A DNA stretch of 57,853 bases, from positions 1 to 57,853 of the forward strand of contig JACZTL010000021.1 in assembly GCA_022573715.1 (NCBI GenBank), read 5' to 3'. The stretch's first letter is position 1. The number at the start of each line of letters is the position of its first letter. A model generated the notes under the pieces. The model was not told where the DNA came from. It worked only from the letters and a program-made list of their open reading frames with translations, and did not search any database. Below, in pieces: positions 44,301-52,859 of the stretch. The position numbers and the translations under genes are program-made. This stretch comes from Bacteroidota bacterium (GTDB taxonomy: Bacteria > Bacteroidota > Ignavibacteria > Ignavibacteriales > Ignavibacteriaceae).

Positions 44301-44482
44301 AAAAAGGAGTGGGAGCAGAACTTAGAGTAATGATGAATTCATTTTATATTTTCCCGACAGCTTTATTTGTTAGTGCAGCTTACGGCTTTGATAAATTTAC
44401 AAATACAATCAGAGGTCAGCAGATTACTTACGGAAAAGAATGGCGGTTTTACGGGGGTATTAGTTTTGGCTTTGATTTCTGA
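41366..44482 (+). CDS. Metallopeptidase-TolB propeller-Omp85 barrel fusion
   Basis: 1038 residues. After a signal peptide (LFIVFFLILFITNALAQ-like) comes a gluzincin peptidase domain. It has SHELTHMIQLQ with His130, Glu131 and His134, and WFAEGTAQYM with Glu190 as third ligand. Next are TolB/PD40 beta-propeller repeats (about 310-600: YSPDDTYIIFGYS and similar). The last ~350 residues form an Omp85/surface-antigen-type barrel (GMRAYPFYAISGNELAWINVTYRLP). The domains read through without a break. It probably sits in the outer membrane with the peptidase and propeller in the periplasm or outside. Substrate unknown; adjacency to T9SS genes suggests envelope processing. Confidence 0.83.
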   Translation: MILIISKIKKAFLFIVFFLILFITNALAQFSDFHPELEWYTIKGKHVAVHFHSEAERSARVVVKIADEIWGPLTSLYNYEPDEVHFVIKDIDDYSNGATYFFDNKIEIWTSAMDFDLRGTHNWLRNVISHELTHMIQLQASMKFSRSIPVIYFQALNYEDVRRPDILYGFPNVIVSYPLAGINVPAWFAEGTAQYMRFEFHYDLWDSHRDMILRSYALDNSMLTWGQMGVFGKTSLGNESVYNSGFALTLYIAQKYGEDKLRKISKALSEIGNFTIDDAFLDVLGKDGQEIYDEWKSFVTSDYKKRSEKVLSNLVRGEKIADKGFGNFYPIFADGGKKIIYISNKTADYFSSSSIYSLNLKTRKENKLVSNIRSTVNYIPGKNALIYSKLQDDNPNWYNVHDLFKYDLDTKKEKRLTYDLRANQPNVSHDEKEIVFLFERDGTTNLGAVDIEGKNFRQITFFQNGEQVYNPKYSPDDTYIIFGYSNKGGRDIAKVDIDGNNFGLLISTKNDERNPVFLDKNNLIISSDKTGIYNLYLYNLNDKSYKQLTNGIGGAFMPDVNEAGDIVYAGYTSLGYKIFKIDRSEQEKILKGNDYVWLNNPPLNYNKPNGDIDKFDLNALKNYDDTQTPSYKKEKYSRAFSKLSIFPYIRYDNYTTSNTFLQKLKPGLFVVSNDMLNRYSLFAGGSINTVGERDLFLNFIYRNKLPGLFNLGIKPELTLELYNVTRKSDLNVFFGADTVGNIVNYDFIVPTDVTYNLFEVDIAAKQKIFSRFQSLEFRFIWSRYSATLSSFLLPNNALYPTTNDTYFIGRNLQVTYNYNHIQPGVNSDINPIGLQYEIKYNYEFNKFNPEGNYVVEGGLLQPAFENFNFSKFEFNSKLHIPLSGNQTVTIRTRAVTILGTTRPDFFDSYIGGLIGMRAYPFYAISGNELAWINVTYRLPLLTDIDKRWNQIYFDKVFVSVFADVGNAWNGGLPTLSSFKKGVGAELRVMMNSFYIFPTALFVSAAYGFDKFTNTIRGQQITYGKEWRFYGGISFGFDF

Positions 44483-44514
44483 TAATTATGTCTATAATTT
44501 TGGCGAATATTTAT

Positions 44515-45396
44515 ATGAAAAAAGAAAATAAAATATTACCCTTTTTAATTATTATTTTAATTTTTACATCCGTTAACTTATTAGGTCAGGTTAAAAAAAC
44601 AGATCAATATTATTTAACGGGTAAGTTAAAAACAGATTCCAAAACTATTTTACAGAACACCAATTACAAAAAATCACCAAAATTGATGCTTGAAAGCAAT
44701 TATAAAAAAAGCCCGATGCTTGCAGGATTTCTTTCACTTCTTATTCCTGGAGGAGGAGAATTTTATGCAGGTAATTACTTGAAAGCTGGAATATTTGCTG
44801 CAGTAGAAGCCATCGTTATAACTTCAGCAGTTATTTATAATAACAAAGGGGATGATCAAACAGCAAGCTTTGAAAATTATGCTAACAAAAATTGGGATGT
44901 AAAAAGATATGTGCAATGGACTATTAATAATGTCAACAATATAAATCCATCGGTTGATCCGAATGATTACAATGTTTTCAAAAGTGACGGAAGTGTTGAC
45001 TTCGGTGAATTAAATAAATTTGAAGCTGTTTTAGGCGGTGGATATTCACACCGGTTGCCCACTTTCGGAGAGCAGCAATATTATGAATTGATCGGCAAAT
45101 ATCCTCAATATAGTCATGGTTGGAACGATGCAAATCAAAGCGATACTGACTTCCATATTTTGTCACCCAATTTTCTTTTCTATTCCGGTGAAAGAGGCAA
45201 AGCAAATGATTATTATAATATCTCTGATAGAGCTGTGATAGGTATTTATATCAACCATTTCTTAAGCGCAATTGATGCTGTTTGGAGCACTTCTAAATAT
45301 AATAGTAATTTAAGTTTAAAAATGAGGGTTGAAAATCAACAGTTTGCTGGAATAAGAGAACTTGTACCAACAATAAAATTAAAATTAATTTTTTAA
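44515..45396 (+). CDS. DUF5683-like envelope protein
   Basis: The start is placed at ATG 44515, which gives a signal peptide (ILPFLIIILIFTSVNLLGQ). ATG 44488 would add nine residues before it. The 293-residue product has the SPMLAGFLSLLIPGGGEFYAGNYLKAGIFAAVEAIVI segment of the DUF5683/TM2-like family: a glycine-proline turn between hydrophobic helices. The C-terminal half has aromatic residues and a final beta-strand. Last gene of the T9SS-linked run, 5-32 nt after the fusion gene. Function unknown. Confidence 0.75.
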   Translation: MKKENKILPFLIIILIFTSVNLLGQVKKTDQYYLTGKLKTDSKTILQNTNYKKSPKLMLESNYKKSPMLAGFLSLLIPGGGEFYAGNYLKAGIFAAVEAIVITSAVIYNNKGDDQTASFENYANKNWDVKRYVQWTINNVNNINPSVDPNDYNVFKSDGSVDFGELNKFEAVLGGGYSHRLPTFGEQQYYELIGKYPQYSHGWNDANQSDTDFHILSPNFLFYSGERGKANDYYNISDRAVIGIYINHFLSAIDAVWSTSKYNSNLSLKMRVENQQFAGIRELVPTIKLKLIF

Positions 45397-45493
45397 TTTC
45401 TTTTCATTATTATCTAATCTAAAATTTAAAAAAACTGAGTGTTTGTTAAAAAGACAAATACAATACTAAATATATATTGCTTATTTTTATTGC

Positions 45494-46804
45494 ATGAAAA
45501 AACCATTAGTTGTAATTGTAGGTAGACCGAATGTTGGTAAATCAACTTTTTTTAACCGCTTAGTAGGTTATAGAGATGCAATAGTTGATGACACAAGCGG
45601 TGTAACAAGAGATAGAAATTACGGTGAAGTGGAATGGGCTGGAAAGAATTTTCGATTGATTGATACAGGCGGATATGTACCTGATTCATCAAACCTATTT
45701 GAAACTGCAATTAGGGAGCAGGTAGATATTGGCATAGAAGAAGCATATTCAATTATTTTTATGGTCGATGTTCAGTCGGGAATAAACCCGATGGATGTTG
45801 AAATATTAAAAATGCTCAGAAATTCGAGTAAAAACTTTTTTCTTGTTGTAAATAAAGTAGATAATAAAAACCAAGAAATTGCAGCAACTGAATTTTATCA
45901 ATTAGGGGTAGAAAAATATTATGGCGTTTCAGCAACAATGGGCAGAAATATAGGTGATTTCTTAGATGTTCTTACAGAAAATTTTTCTGAAAATGAAGAT
46001 GAAGAAATTGATGATAGACTTAAAATTTCAATTGTCGGGAGACCGAATGTAGGCAAATCATCATTATCTAATGCTTTACTTGGTTATGATAGGAGCATAG
46101 TTACAGACATTCCAGGAACAACAAGAGACAGTTTAGATTCAATTTTAAAATATTACGGTAAAGAAGTTATCTTGATTGACACTGCAGGCTTAAGAAAAAA
46201 GAAAAAAGTTAAAGAAAATATCGAATTTTTTTCTAATATCAGAAGTTTAAAAGCCATCGGGGAATGTGACGTTGCCGTAGTTATGCTCGATGCTCAATTC
46301 GGATTGGAAAAACAGGATCAGAGAATAATTGATGAAGCAATAAGATGGAGAAAGGGCATTGTATTAGCCGTAAATAAATGGGACTTAGTCGAAAAGGAAA
46401 CAAACACTGCAAAAGAAATGTCGGATAAAATAAATAAATCGTTGGGCTCAGCCAGTTATATTCCTACTATTTATATTTCAGCACTTACAAAGCAGAGGAT
46501 ATTTAAATTGATAGATATTTGTTTAGAAATTGAAGAGGGACGTAAAAAGAAAATTTCGACAAATGTTTTGAATGAAACGCTTTTACCTGAAATTAATAAA
46601 ACTCCTCCACCTTCTACAAAGACTGGTAAAGAAGTTAAAATTAAATATGTAACACAAGTCGGAAGTAATTATCCTGTTTTTTTATTTTTTACAAATTATC
46701 CTAAATATGTTCCTGCTAATTATGTAAAATTTTTAGAAAACACAATTAGAAAAAAATTTGGGTTTTACGGGGTACCAATAACATTAAGTTTTAAAGAAAA
46801 GTAG
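45494..46804 (+). CDS. der: Ribosome biogenesis GTPase Der (EngA)
   Basis: Double GTPase needed for 50S subunit assembly. The 436-residue protein has two G domains with GRPNVGKS (residues 10-17 and about 183-190), DTGG/DTAG switches and NKVD/NKWD specificity motifs. A KH-like C-terminal domain follows, with the conserved NYVKFLENTIRKKF segment. ATG start. Its stop overlaps the next gene's GTG by one base. Confidence 0.95.
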   Translation: MKKPLVVIVGRPNVGKSTFFNRLVGYRDAIVDDTSGVTRDRNYGEVEWAGKNFRLIDTGGYVPDSSNLFETAIREQVDIGIEEAYSIIFMVDVQSGINPMDVEILKMLRNSSKNFFLVVNKVDNKNQEIAATEFYQLGVEKYYGVSATMGRNIGDFLDVLTENFSENEDEEIDDRLKISIVGRPNVGKSSLSNALLGYDRSIVTDIPGTTRDSLDSILKYYGKEVILIDTAGLRKKKKVKENIEFFSNIRSLKAIGECDVAVVMLDAQFGLEKQDQRIIDEAIRWRKGIVLAVNKWDLVEKETNTAKEMSDKINKSLGSASYIPTIYISALTKQRIFKLIDICLEIEEGRKKKISTNVLNETLLPEINKTPPPSTKTGKEVKIKYVTQVGSNYPVFLFFTNYPKYVPANYVKFLENTIRKKFGFYGVPITLSFKEK

Positions 46805-48147
46805 TGGAAGCAAATAAAATAATTATAATAGGAGGAAATGCAGCCGGACCCGCAGCTGCTGCTAAGGCAAAAAGATTTAATCCAAATGTCGAAGTACTTA
46901 TGATTGAATCAGGGGGATATATATCAACTGGTACTTGCGAGATCCCTTATGTTTTATCGGGTGAAATTAATTCCTACGAAAATGTGGTATTATATACGCC
47001 TGAAAAATTTAAGGAAGAAAAGGGTGTAGATGTTTTAAGCAATCATTCTGTGGAATCGATTGATAAAAAACAAAAAGAAGTTATAGTTGTTGATAAAATA
47101 AAAGGAAAAAATTTTTCTGTACCTTATGATAAATTAATTCTTTGCACGGGCTCAACCTCTATTAAATTAGATATTTACTCACCTTACAACAATGTTTTTA
47201 ATCTGAAGAGTATTTCTGATCTATTATTCATTAAAAATTTTATTTCTGATAATAATGTAAAAAAAACACTCGTTGTCGGTTCCGGTTATATCGGATTAGA
47301 AACTGCTGAAGCATTGAATTTATTGGGGCTGAGTGTTACACTCTTTGATATTGCAGAATTACCATTCCCAAAAAGTGAGTTTGAGATTCAAAGTCTAATA
47401 TCAGAATGTTTAAAAAATAATCAAGTAAATTTTTACAGTCATGCTAAAAACATTCAAATTATTTCTGAAGACGAAAAAATCAAATCAATAAAAATTGACG
47501 GAAGAATTTTAGAATTTGATTTGGTAATTACTGCAGTGGGTGTTCTTCCTAATGTACAACTTGCAAAAGAATCAGGATTGGACATTGGTGCTACGGGGGC
47601 AATTAAGGTTAATAATAAACTGAGAACGTGCAACAATCACATTTACGCAGCAGGTGATAACATAGAAGTTATAAACGCAATAACAAAAAGACCGGATTGC
47701 ATTCTTCTTGCTACAGTTGCACACAAAGCAGGACATATTGCCGGCGAAAATGCTGCAGGAGGAAATGTATTTTTGCAACCTATAATTAAAAATATTGCTG
47801 TTAAAATATTTGATTATTATTATTCACAAGTTGGATTGACTGCGAATGAATCTGAAATGTATAATCTAAATTATGGAACTGTTTCAGCTGTTATGCCAAA
47901 CTTGGTTAAAGTAATGCCGGAAAGTAAAAAAGTATTTGGTAAAATTATTTATGACAAAAACACTAAATTGATTTTGGGAGCATCATTTTTTGGCGGAAAG
48001 GAAGTTTCCGGCTACGCAGATTTAATTTCATTATTTATTTTCAATAAAATAAATGCAAATCTATTAAGTAATATTGATTATAACTATACACCGCCTCTTT
48101 CACCAATGATAAATTTACTTTCGGTATTAGGAAGAAAAGTTAAATGA
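46804..48147 (+). CDS. CoA-disulfide reductase-like FAD oxidoreductase
   Basis: 447 residues of the pyridine nucleotide-disulfide family. FAD motif IIIGGNAAGPAAAAKAKR at the N-terminus; single redox cysteine Cys45 in ISTGTCEIPY, as in CoA-disulfide reductases and NADH oxidases/peroxidases; NAD motif VVGSGYIGLETAE near 160; AAGDN near 279; C-terminal dimerisation domain. GTG start overlapping the der stop. CoA-disulfide, persulfide or O2 reduction are all possible. Confidence 0.85.
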   Translation: MEANKIIIIGGNAAGPAAAAKAKRFNPNVEVLMIESGGYISTGTCEIPYVLSGEINSYENVVLYTPEKFKEEKGVDVLSNHSVESIDKKQKEVIVVDKIKGKNFSVPYDKLILCTGSTSIKLDIYSPYNNVFNLKSISDLLFIKNFISDNNVKKTLVVGSGYIGLETAEALNLLGLSVTLFDIAELPFPKSEFEIQSLISECLKNNQVNFYSHAKNIQIISEDEKIKSIKIDGRILEFDLVITAVGVLPNVQLAKESGLDIGATGAIKVNNKLRTCNNHIYAAGDNIEVINAITKRPDCILLATVAHKAGHIAGENAAGGNVFLQPIIKNIAVKIFDYYYSQVGLTANESEMYNLNYGTVSAVMPNLVKVMPESKKVFGKIIYDKNTKLILGASFFGGKEVSGYADLISLFIFNKINANLLSNIDYNYTPPLSPMINLLSVLGRKVK

Positions 48148-48172
48148 TTTTATTTAATTATTGGATATTAAA

Positions 48173-48808
48173 ATGACACAACACGAAAATTTTATAGAAG
48201 TAAATCACCCTGTTCTTAAAAGGGATTTAACTATTCTACGTGATTCTTCTACCCAGCCTGAATTTTTTAGGTCAGCAGTTAAACGTATTTCTACAGTCCT
48301 TGCAGTTGAAATAAGTAAAGAGTTCACGTTTGTTGAAAAAGAAATTGATTCTCCTTTAGAAAAAACTACTGGATATTTTTTAAATGAAGATGTTGTACTT
48401 GTCCCGGTTTTAAGAGCGGGTCTTGGAATGGTCAGTGGTTTCCTATCTATTTTACCGAGAGCAAAAGTGGGACATATCGGTCTTCAAAGAGATGAAAGCA
48501 CATTGCTGCCCTTGGAATATTATTATAAAACTCCAAGCAATATTGACAGATCAAAAATCTTACTGCTTGATCCTATGCTTGCTACCGGCGGAAGTTCCGC
48601 AGCTGCAATTTCTTTTCTTAAGAAGAGAGGGGCAAAAGATATTACTTTTGCTTGTTTGGTTGCTGCGCCTGAGGGAGTAGAATTACTGAGAGCTAAGCAC
48701 CCGGAAGTAAATATTTATGGCGCTTCTTTGGATAGAGAATTAAATGATAATGGATATATTTTACCGGGATTAGGTGATGCGGGGGACAGAACGTTTGGTA
48801 CTTTATAA
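48173..48808 (+). CDS. upp: Uracil phosphoribosyltransferase
   Basis: Converts uracil and PRPP to UMP (EC 2.4.2.9). ATG at 48173 is preferred; a TTG four codons earlier keeps the frame. The 211-residue protein has VPVLRAGLGMVSGFL, the PRPP motif LLDPMLATGGSSAAAISFL and the C-terminal uracil site (YILPGLGDAGDRTFGT). The end overlaps the start of the TPR gene by about 32 nt. Confidence 0.94.
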   Translation: MTQHENFIEVNHPVLKRDLTILRDSSTQPEFFRSAVKRISTVLAVEISKEFTFVEKEIDSPLEKTTGYFLNEDVVLVPVLRAGLGMVSGFLSILPRAKVGHIGLQRDESTLLPLEYYYKTPSNIDRSKILLLDPMLATGGSSAAAISFLKKRGAKDITFACLVAAPEGVELLRAKHPEVNIYGASLDRELNDNGYILPGLGDAGDRTFGTL

Positions 48809-49811
48809 GATTTTATTATTCTTTTTTTTAATATCAGTTTTTTCAATCGCAGTTTCGGCGCAGAACTTTTTACCGGCACAAACTGATTCTCTCATCACAA
48901 ATGGAATGAATTCAATAATCTTGCAGAATTATGATGATGCGGAAAATTATTTTAATGAATTAGATTCGTTGGATAAAATAGATCCATTGGGGAAAATTTA
49001 TCTTACTGTAGTTTCAATTTCAAAATCATTTGACCTTGGTGAAGAATATAAATGGGATTATATATCAAATTTATTGGAAGAAGCAAAAAAAATTGCAGAA
49101 GAAAATTACGACCAAAAACCCAAATCAGTATTAAGATTATATACATTGGCTCTTGCCGAGGGTTATTATGCATATGTTAAAGGACTTGAAAGTAATTGGA
49201 TTTCTGCAATATCAAACGGATATAATGCTATAAAGAATTTTGAAAGATGTGTGATGATGGATTCTACATTTTACGAAGCATATACGGCTATTGGCACATT
49301 TAAATATTGGAAAAGTAAAAAGGGAAGTTTTTTGCCTATGATTAGTGATGAAAGAGATTTAGGTGTTAAATATTTAGAATTGGCAGTTGTTAAATCAAGA
49401 CATTCAAATTATTTGGCAGTTAATTCACTATTATGGATATATATTGATAAAAAAGAATTCCAAAAAACTATAAATCTCGCTAATGAGATTCTTTCAAAAT
49501 ATCCTCAAAGCAGGCTATTTAAATGGGCATTGGCAAGAGCTTATGAATCAATTGATATGCATAAATCGATATCTGTTTATAAACAAATATTAAATGATTA
49601 TGAATCTATGAGGAGTTTGAACGGTTATCAAAAGATTGTGCTGCTTCATTTAATTGCTCAATTAGAAAATAGACTCGGAAATAAAAAGGCTGCATTAGAT
49701 TTGTGTAATGTAATTTTAAATATGAAAAACCTTTCTGAATTTGTGTTAGATGAATTAGATAATAGGCTCGACAGAGTAAAAAGTCTTAGAGTTTCTCTTT
49801 TAAATGAATAA
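48777..49811 (+). CDS. Secreted TPR-type protein
   Basis: 344 residues from ATG 48777. TTG 48795, with GGGGGA about 8 nt upstream, would remove six residues and leave a neater signal peptide (VLYKILLFFFLISVFSIAVSAQ). The start therefore lies inside the 3' end of upp in either case. The mature part is helical with TPR-like pairs: ILQNYDDAENYFNELDSL, FERCVMMDSTFYEAYTAIG, AVNSLLWIYIDKKEFQKTI and NRLGNKKAALDLCNVIL. Likely a periplasmic scaffold of unknown partner. Confidence 0.8.
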   Translation: MRGTERLVLYKILLFFFLISVFSIAVSAQNFLPAQTDSLITNGMNSIILQNYDDAENYFNELDSLDKIDPLGKIYLTVVSISKSFDLGEEYKWDYISNLLEEAKKIAEENYDQKPKSVLRLYTLALAEGYYAYVKGLESNWISAISNGYNAIKNFERCVMMDSTFYEAYTAIGTFKYWKSKKGSFLPMISDERDLGVKYLELAVVKSRHSNYLAVNSLLWIYIDKKEFQKTINLANEILSKYPQSRLFKWALARAYESIDMHKSISVYKQILNDYESMRSLNGYQKIVLLHLIAQLENRLGNKKAALDLCNVILNMKNLSEFVLDELDNRLDRVKSLRVSLLNE

Positions 49812-49884
49812 TAATTAAATAAATAAGGGACTTGATTTTTTCATTTTATAGTTATAAATAAAAAAAATAAAATATTAAAAGCAT

Positions 49885-52056
49885 TTGAAATTAACAACAA
49901 GTAAATATGAAAAACTTCGCGACAACCTTTTAGAAACCTGCCGGAATAATTTACCCCACGTAGATGAAAAGTTGATCGTTAAAGGCCTTGAATTTGCTAT
50001 TGAAGCACATAAGAATAATACACGTGCTTCCGGTGAACCTTATTATACACATCCTTACGAAGTTGCTTTAATTGTGGCAAAAGAATTTCCTTTAGATGAT
50101 ATTACCGTCGTGAGTACATTATTACACGACGTAGTTGAAGATACTGAATTTGATTTAGATTTGATAAGGAGGGAGTTCGGGAAAGAAGTAGCCGATATAG
50201 TGGACGGAGTTACAAAAATCAGCGGAATATTTAGGGGGCAGGAAATAAAACAGGCTGAGAACTATCGGAAGATGCTTCTTTCAATGGTAAAAGATATTAG
50301 AATTATATTAGTGAAATTTGCCGATCGTCTACACAATATGCGAACTCTTGAATTTGTGGAACCCGACAAACAAAGAAGAATTGCACAGGAAACGTTAGAA
50401 ATATATGTTCCGTTTGCAAACAGGTTCGGACTTGCACAGGTTAAGTGGGAATTTGAAGACCTGTCTTTTAAATACCTGAATAAAGAAGCATACGAAGAGG
50501 TAGCAAAAAAAATTAAAAGTAAGCGAAAAGAAAGAGAAGTTTACATTAAAAAGTTTAGCGAGCCTTTAAGAAAAAAATTAGAGGAGTATAATCTTGACTT
50601 TGAAATAAGCGGAAGAGCAAAACATCTTTACAGTATTTATAGAAAAATGATAAGAAGGAACAAACCTTTTGAGGAAATTTATGATCTTTTTGCTGTTAGA
50701 GTAATTCTAAATACCGAAGATAAAAATGATTGTTACACAACATTAGGAGTTGTTAATCAGTTTTATATGCCAATTCCCGATAGATTTAAAGATTATATCT
50801 CAATTCCAAAATCAAATAATTATCAGTCAATTCACACTACTGTCGTAGGCCTTGACGGAAGATTAGTAGAAGTTCAGATAAGAACTGCGCGAATGCACGA
50901 AGTAGCTGAAAAAGGTGTGGCAGCACATTGGCGTTATAAAGAGAATATGACGGCTACAGATAAAGACCTTGAGAATTGGGTTAATTGGATACGAGAAATT
51001 TTTGATTCTGCTACAAAAGATGAAGCTAGAAAAGAATTATTGGAAAGTTTCAAGTTAAATCTTTATCAGTATGAAATATATGTATTTACACCGAAAGGAG
51101 AATTAAGAAGATTGCCTGCTAATTCTACACCTGTTGATTTTGCATTTGACATTCATAGCAAAGTAGGATTTCATTGTATCGGAGCAAAAGTAAATGGTAA
51201 AATAATTCCTTTAGATACAATCTTACACAGCGGAGACCAAGTTGAAATTATTTCATCAAAGAATCAGCATCCAAATAAAAACTGGATGAAATTTGTAATT
51301 ACACATAAAGCAAAAACTGCTGTTAGAAAATGGATAAATAAAGAAGAAGACGAAATAGTGGAAGCTGGGAAAGCATTGTGGCAAAAGAGAACTAAAAAAA
51401 TGAAGCTATCTTTTTCAGAAAATGATATTAATAAACTAATCACAAAATTAAAATTTGATAATATAAGACATTTCTATAAATCACTTGCACAGGGTAAAAT
51501 AAATATAGACGAAATATTAACAGCAACAACCACACATAAAGAAAAAGGGCAAGTTCCGGAATTAAAATTTGAAAAGTTTACTAGTCTTGCCAGGGGTCAA
51601 AGAGGGAGTGTAATTGTTGATGGTGACAATAAAGGAATATTTTATGCATATGCAAAATGTTGTAATCCGATACCCGGTGACCCGATTATAGGATTTATTA
51701 CAATTGGAGAAGGTATAAAAATTCATAGGAAAACTTGCACTGATTTGCTAAACTTGTCCAAAGATGATTCAAGTAAACTTGTTCCTGTTCAGTGGCCGGC
51801 TTCGGAAGATTCATTATTTGTTGCAGGTTTAACAGTTAAAGGTGAAGATGCTCCGGGTATATTAAATGATATATCTCATGCAATTGTCACCTATCAAAAT
51901 ACTAATATCAAATCAATCAATATTAGTACTAACGTTTCTACTTTTGAAGGTAGTGTTACGGTTTACATACAAAACTTGGAACATCTTTCTCGTTTAGTTG
52001 AAAGGCTTAAAAAATTGAAAGGCATTTATTCAGTTGAAAGATTTGAGCAGTCGTAA
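49885..52056 (+). CDS. rel: Bifunctional (p)ppGpp synthetase/hydrolase Rel
   Basis: Stringent-response enzyme, 723 residues. The HD hydrolase domain (about 28-180) is intact with THPYEVALIV and LLHDVVEDT. The synthetase domain (about 235-360) has RAKHLYSIYRKM, YDLFAVRVI and DRFKDYISIPKSNNYQSIHT, of the RxKD type typical of bifunctional enzymes. TGS (about 395-455, YVFTPKGELRRLPANSTPVDFAF), a helical/zinc-finger segment with CCNPIPGD, and a C-terminal ACT domain follow. TTG start with no clear ribosome site; no nearby ATG is better. The only Rel homologue in the window. Confidence 0.95.
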   Translation: MKLTTSKYEKLRDNLLETCRNNLPHVDEKLIVKGLEFAIEAHKNNTRASGEPYYTHPYEVALIVAKEFPLDDITVVSTLLHDVVEDTEFDLDLIRREFGKEVADIVDGVTKISGIFRGQEIKQAENYRKMLLSMVKDIRIILVKFADRLHNMRTLEFVEPDKQRRIAQETLEIYVPFANRFGLAQVKWEFEDLSFKYLNKEAYEEVAKKIKSKRKEREVYIKKFSEPLRKKLEEYNLDFEISGRAKHLYSIYRKMIRRNKPFEEIYDLFAVRVILNTEDKNDCYTTLGVVNQFYMPIPDRFKDYISIPKSNNYQSIHTTVVGLDGRLVEVQIRTARMHEVAEKGVAAHWRYKENMTATDKDLENWVNWIREIFDSATKDEARKELLESFKLNLYQYEIYVFTPKGELRRLPANSTPVDFAFDIHSKVGFHCIGAKVNGKIIPLDTILHSGDQVEIISSKNQHPNKNWMKFVITHKAKTAVRKWINKEEDEIVEAGKALWQKRTKKMKLSFSENDINKLITKLKFDNIRHFYKSLAQGKINIDEILTATTTHKEKGQVPELKFEKFTSLARGQRGSVIVDGDNKGIFYAYAKCCNPIPGDPIIGFITIGEGIKIHRKTCTDLLNLSKDDSSKLVPVQWPASEDSLFVAGLTVKGEDAPGILNDISHAIVTYQNTNIKSINISTNVSTFEGSVTVYIQNLEHLSRLVERLKKLKGIYSVERFEQS

Positions 52057-52485
52057 ATGACGGAAAGCCTTAATCTAAAAAGAACACTTGCAATAGATTA
52101 TGGGACAAAGAGGGTTGGGCTTGCATTGACTGATCCTTTGCTAACATTTGCTTATCCATTTGAGACATTAACAAATGATAAAAACTTATGGAAACAATTA
52201 AAACATATAATGGATGAAAAAGGTATTAATAAGATAATCCTTGGATATCCAATACGAGAAGACGGAAAAGAATCAATATTAATTCGGGAAATAAATAAAT
52301 TTAAAGAAAAGTTAGAAAAATTATTTAAGGTTGATATTATTTTATGGGATGAAATTTATACTTCGAGGATTGCTGAAAAAAGAATTTTAGAAACACGAAC
52401 AAAGAAAAAAGACAGAAGGGACAAGAGATTAATTGACAGCAATGCCGCTGCAATTATGTTACAAGAATATCTTGATTCAAAATAA
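52057..52485 (+). CDS. ruvX: YqgF/RuvX-family nuclease
   Basis: 142 residues with the RNase H-like core: LAIDYGTKRVGLALTD near the N-terminus, IILGYPIREDG in the middle and DSNAAAIMLQEYL at the end, containing the conserved acidic residues. The family processes Holliday junctions or the 5' end of pre-16S rRNA. The ATG begins directly after the rel stop, so both are coupled. Confidence 0.93.
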   Translation: MTESLNLKRTLAIDYGTKRVGLALTDPLLTFAYPFETLTNDKNLWKQLKHIMDEKGINKIILGYPIREDGKESILIREINKFKEKLEKLFKVDIILWDEIYTSRIAEKRILETRTKKKDRRDKRLIDSNAAAIMLQEYLDSK

Positions 52486-52508
52486 TAAAAAAACAAATAA
52501 TAAAATAA

Positions 52509-52540
52509 TTGACATTTATAGCTTGAAAAAGTATTTTTAG
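52509..52540 (+). promoter_or_regulatory. Candidate promoter of the BMC gene pair
   Basis: TTGACA (52509-52514), 17-nt spacer, TATTTTTAG (52532-52540), in the 89-nt gap before the shell genes. This suggests they are transcribed apart from rel-ruvX. Confidence 0.45.
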
Positions 52541-52574
52541 TATATAAATTAAACAAATAATTGGGAGCAACTAC

Positions 52575-52853
52575 ATGACACTGGACGCACTCGGAATGAT
52601 AGAAACAAAAGGCCTTGTTGGATCAATTGAAGCTGCAGATGCAATGGTAAAAGCAGCAAAAGTAGAATTACTCGGTAAAGAAACAATTGGTGGTGGCTAT
52701 GTAACTGTAATGGTACGAGGTGATGTTGGTGCGGTTAAAGCCGCAACAGATGCCGGTGCAGCCGCAGCGCAGAGAATCGGTGAGCTTGTGTCTGTACATG
52801 TAATCCCTCGCCCTCACGCAGAAGTAGAACATATTCTTCCAAAAAGAAAGTAA
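52575..52853 (+). CDS. BMC-H microcompartment shell protein
   Basis: A 92-residue single BMC domain protein (PduA/EutM/CcmK type): [31 protein letters not shown], then [26 protein letters not shown] and a short tail after VHVIPRPH. Such proteins form hexamers that tile polyhedral microcompartment shells. ATG start with GGGAG about 8 nt upstream. Followed after 6 nt by a second BMC gene. No vertex protein and no microcompartment enzymes are in the window. Confidence 0.95.
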   Translation: MTLDALGMIETKGLVGSIEAADAMVKAAKVELLGKETIGGGYVTVMVRGDVGAVKAATDAGAAAAQRIGELVSVHVIPRPHAEVEHILPKRK

Positions 52854-52859
52854 AATATT

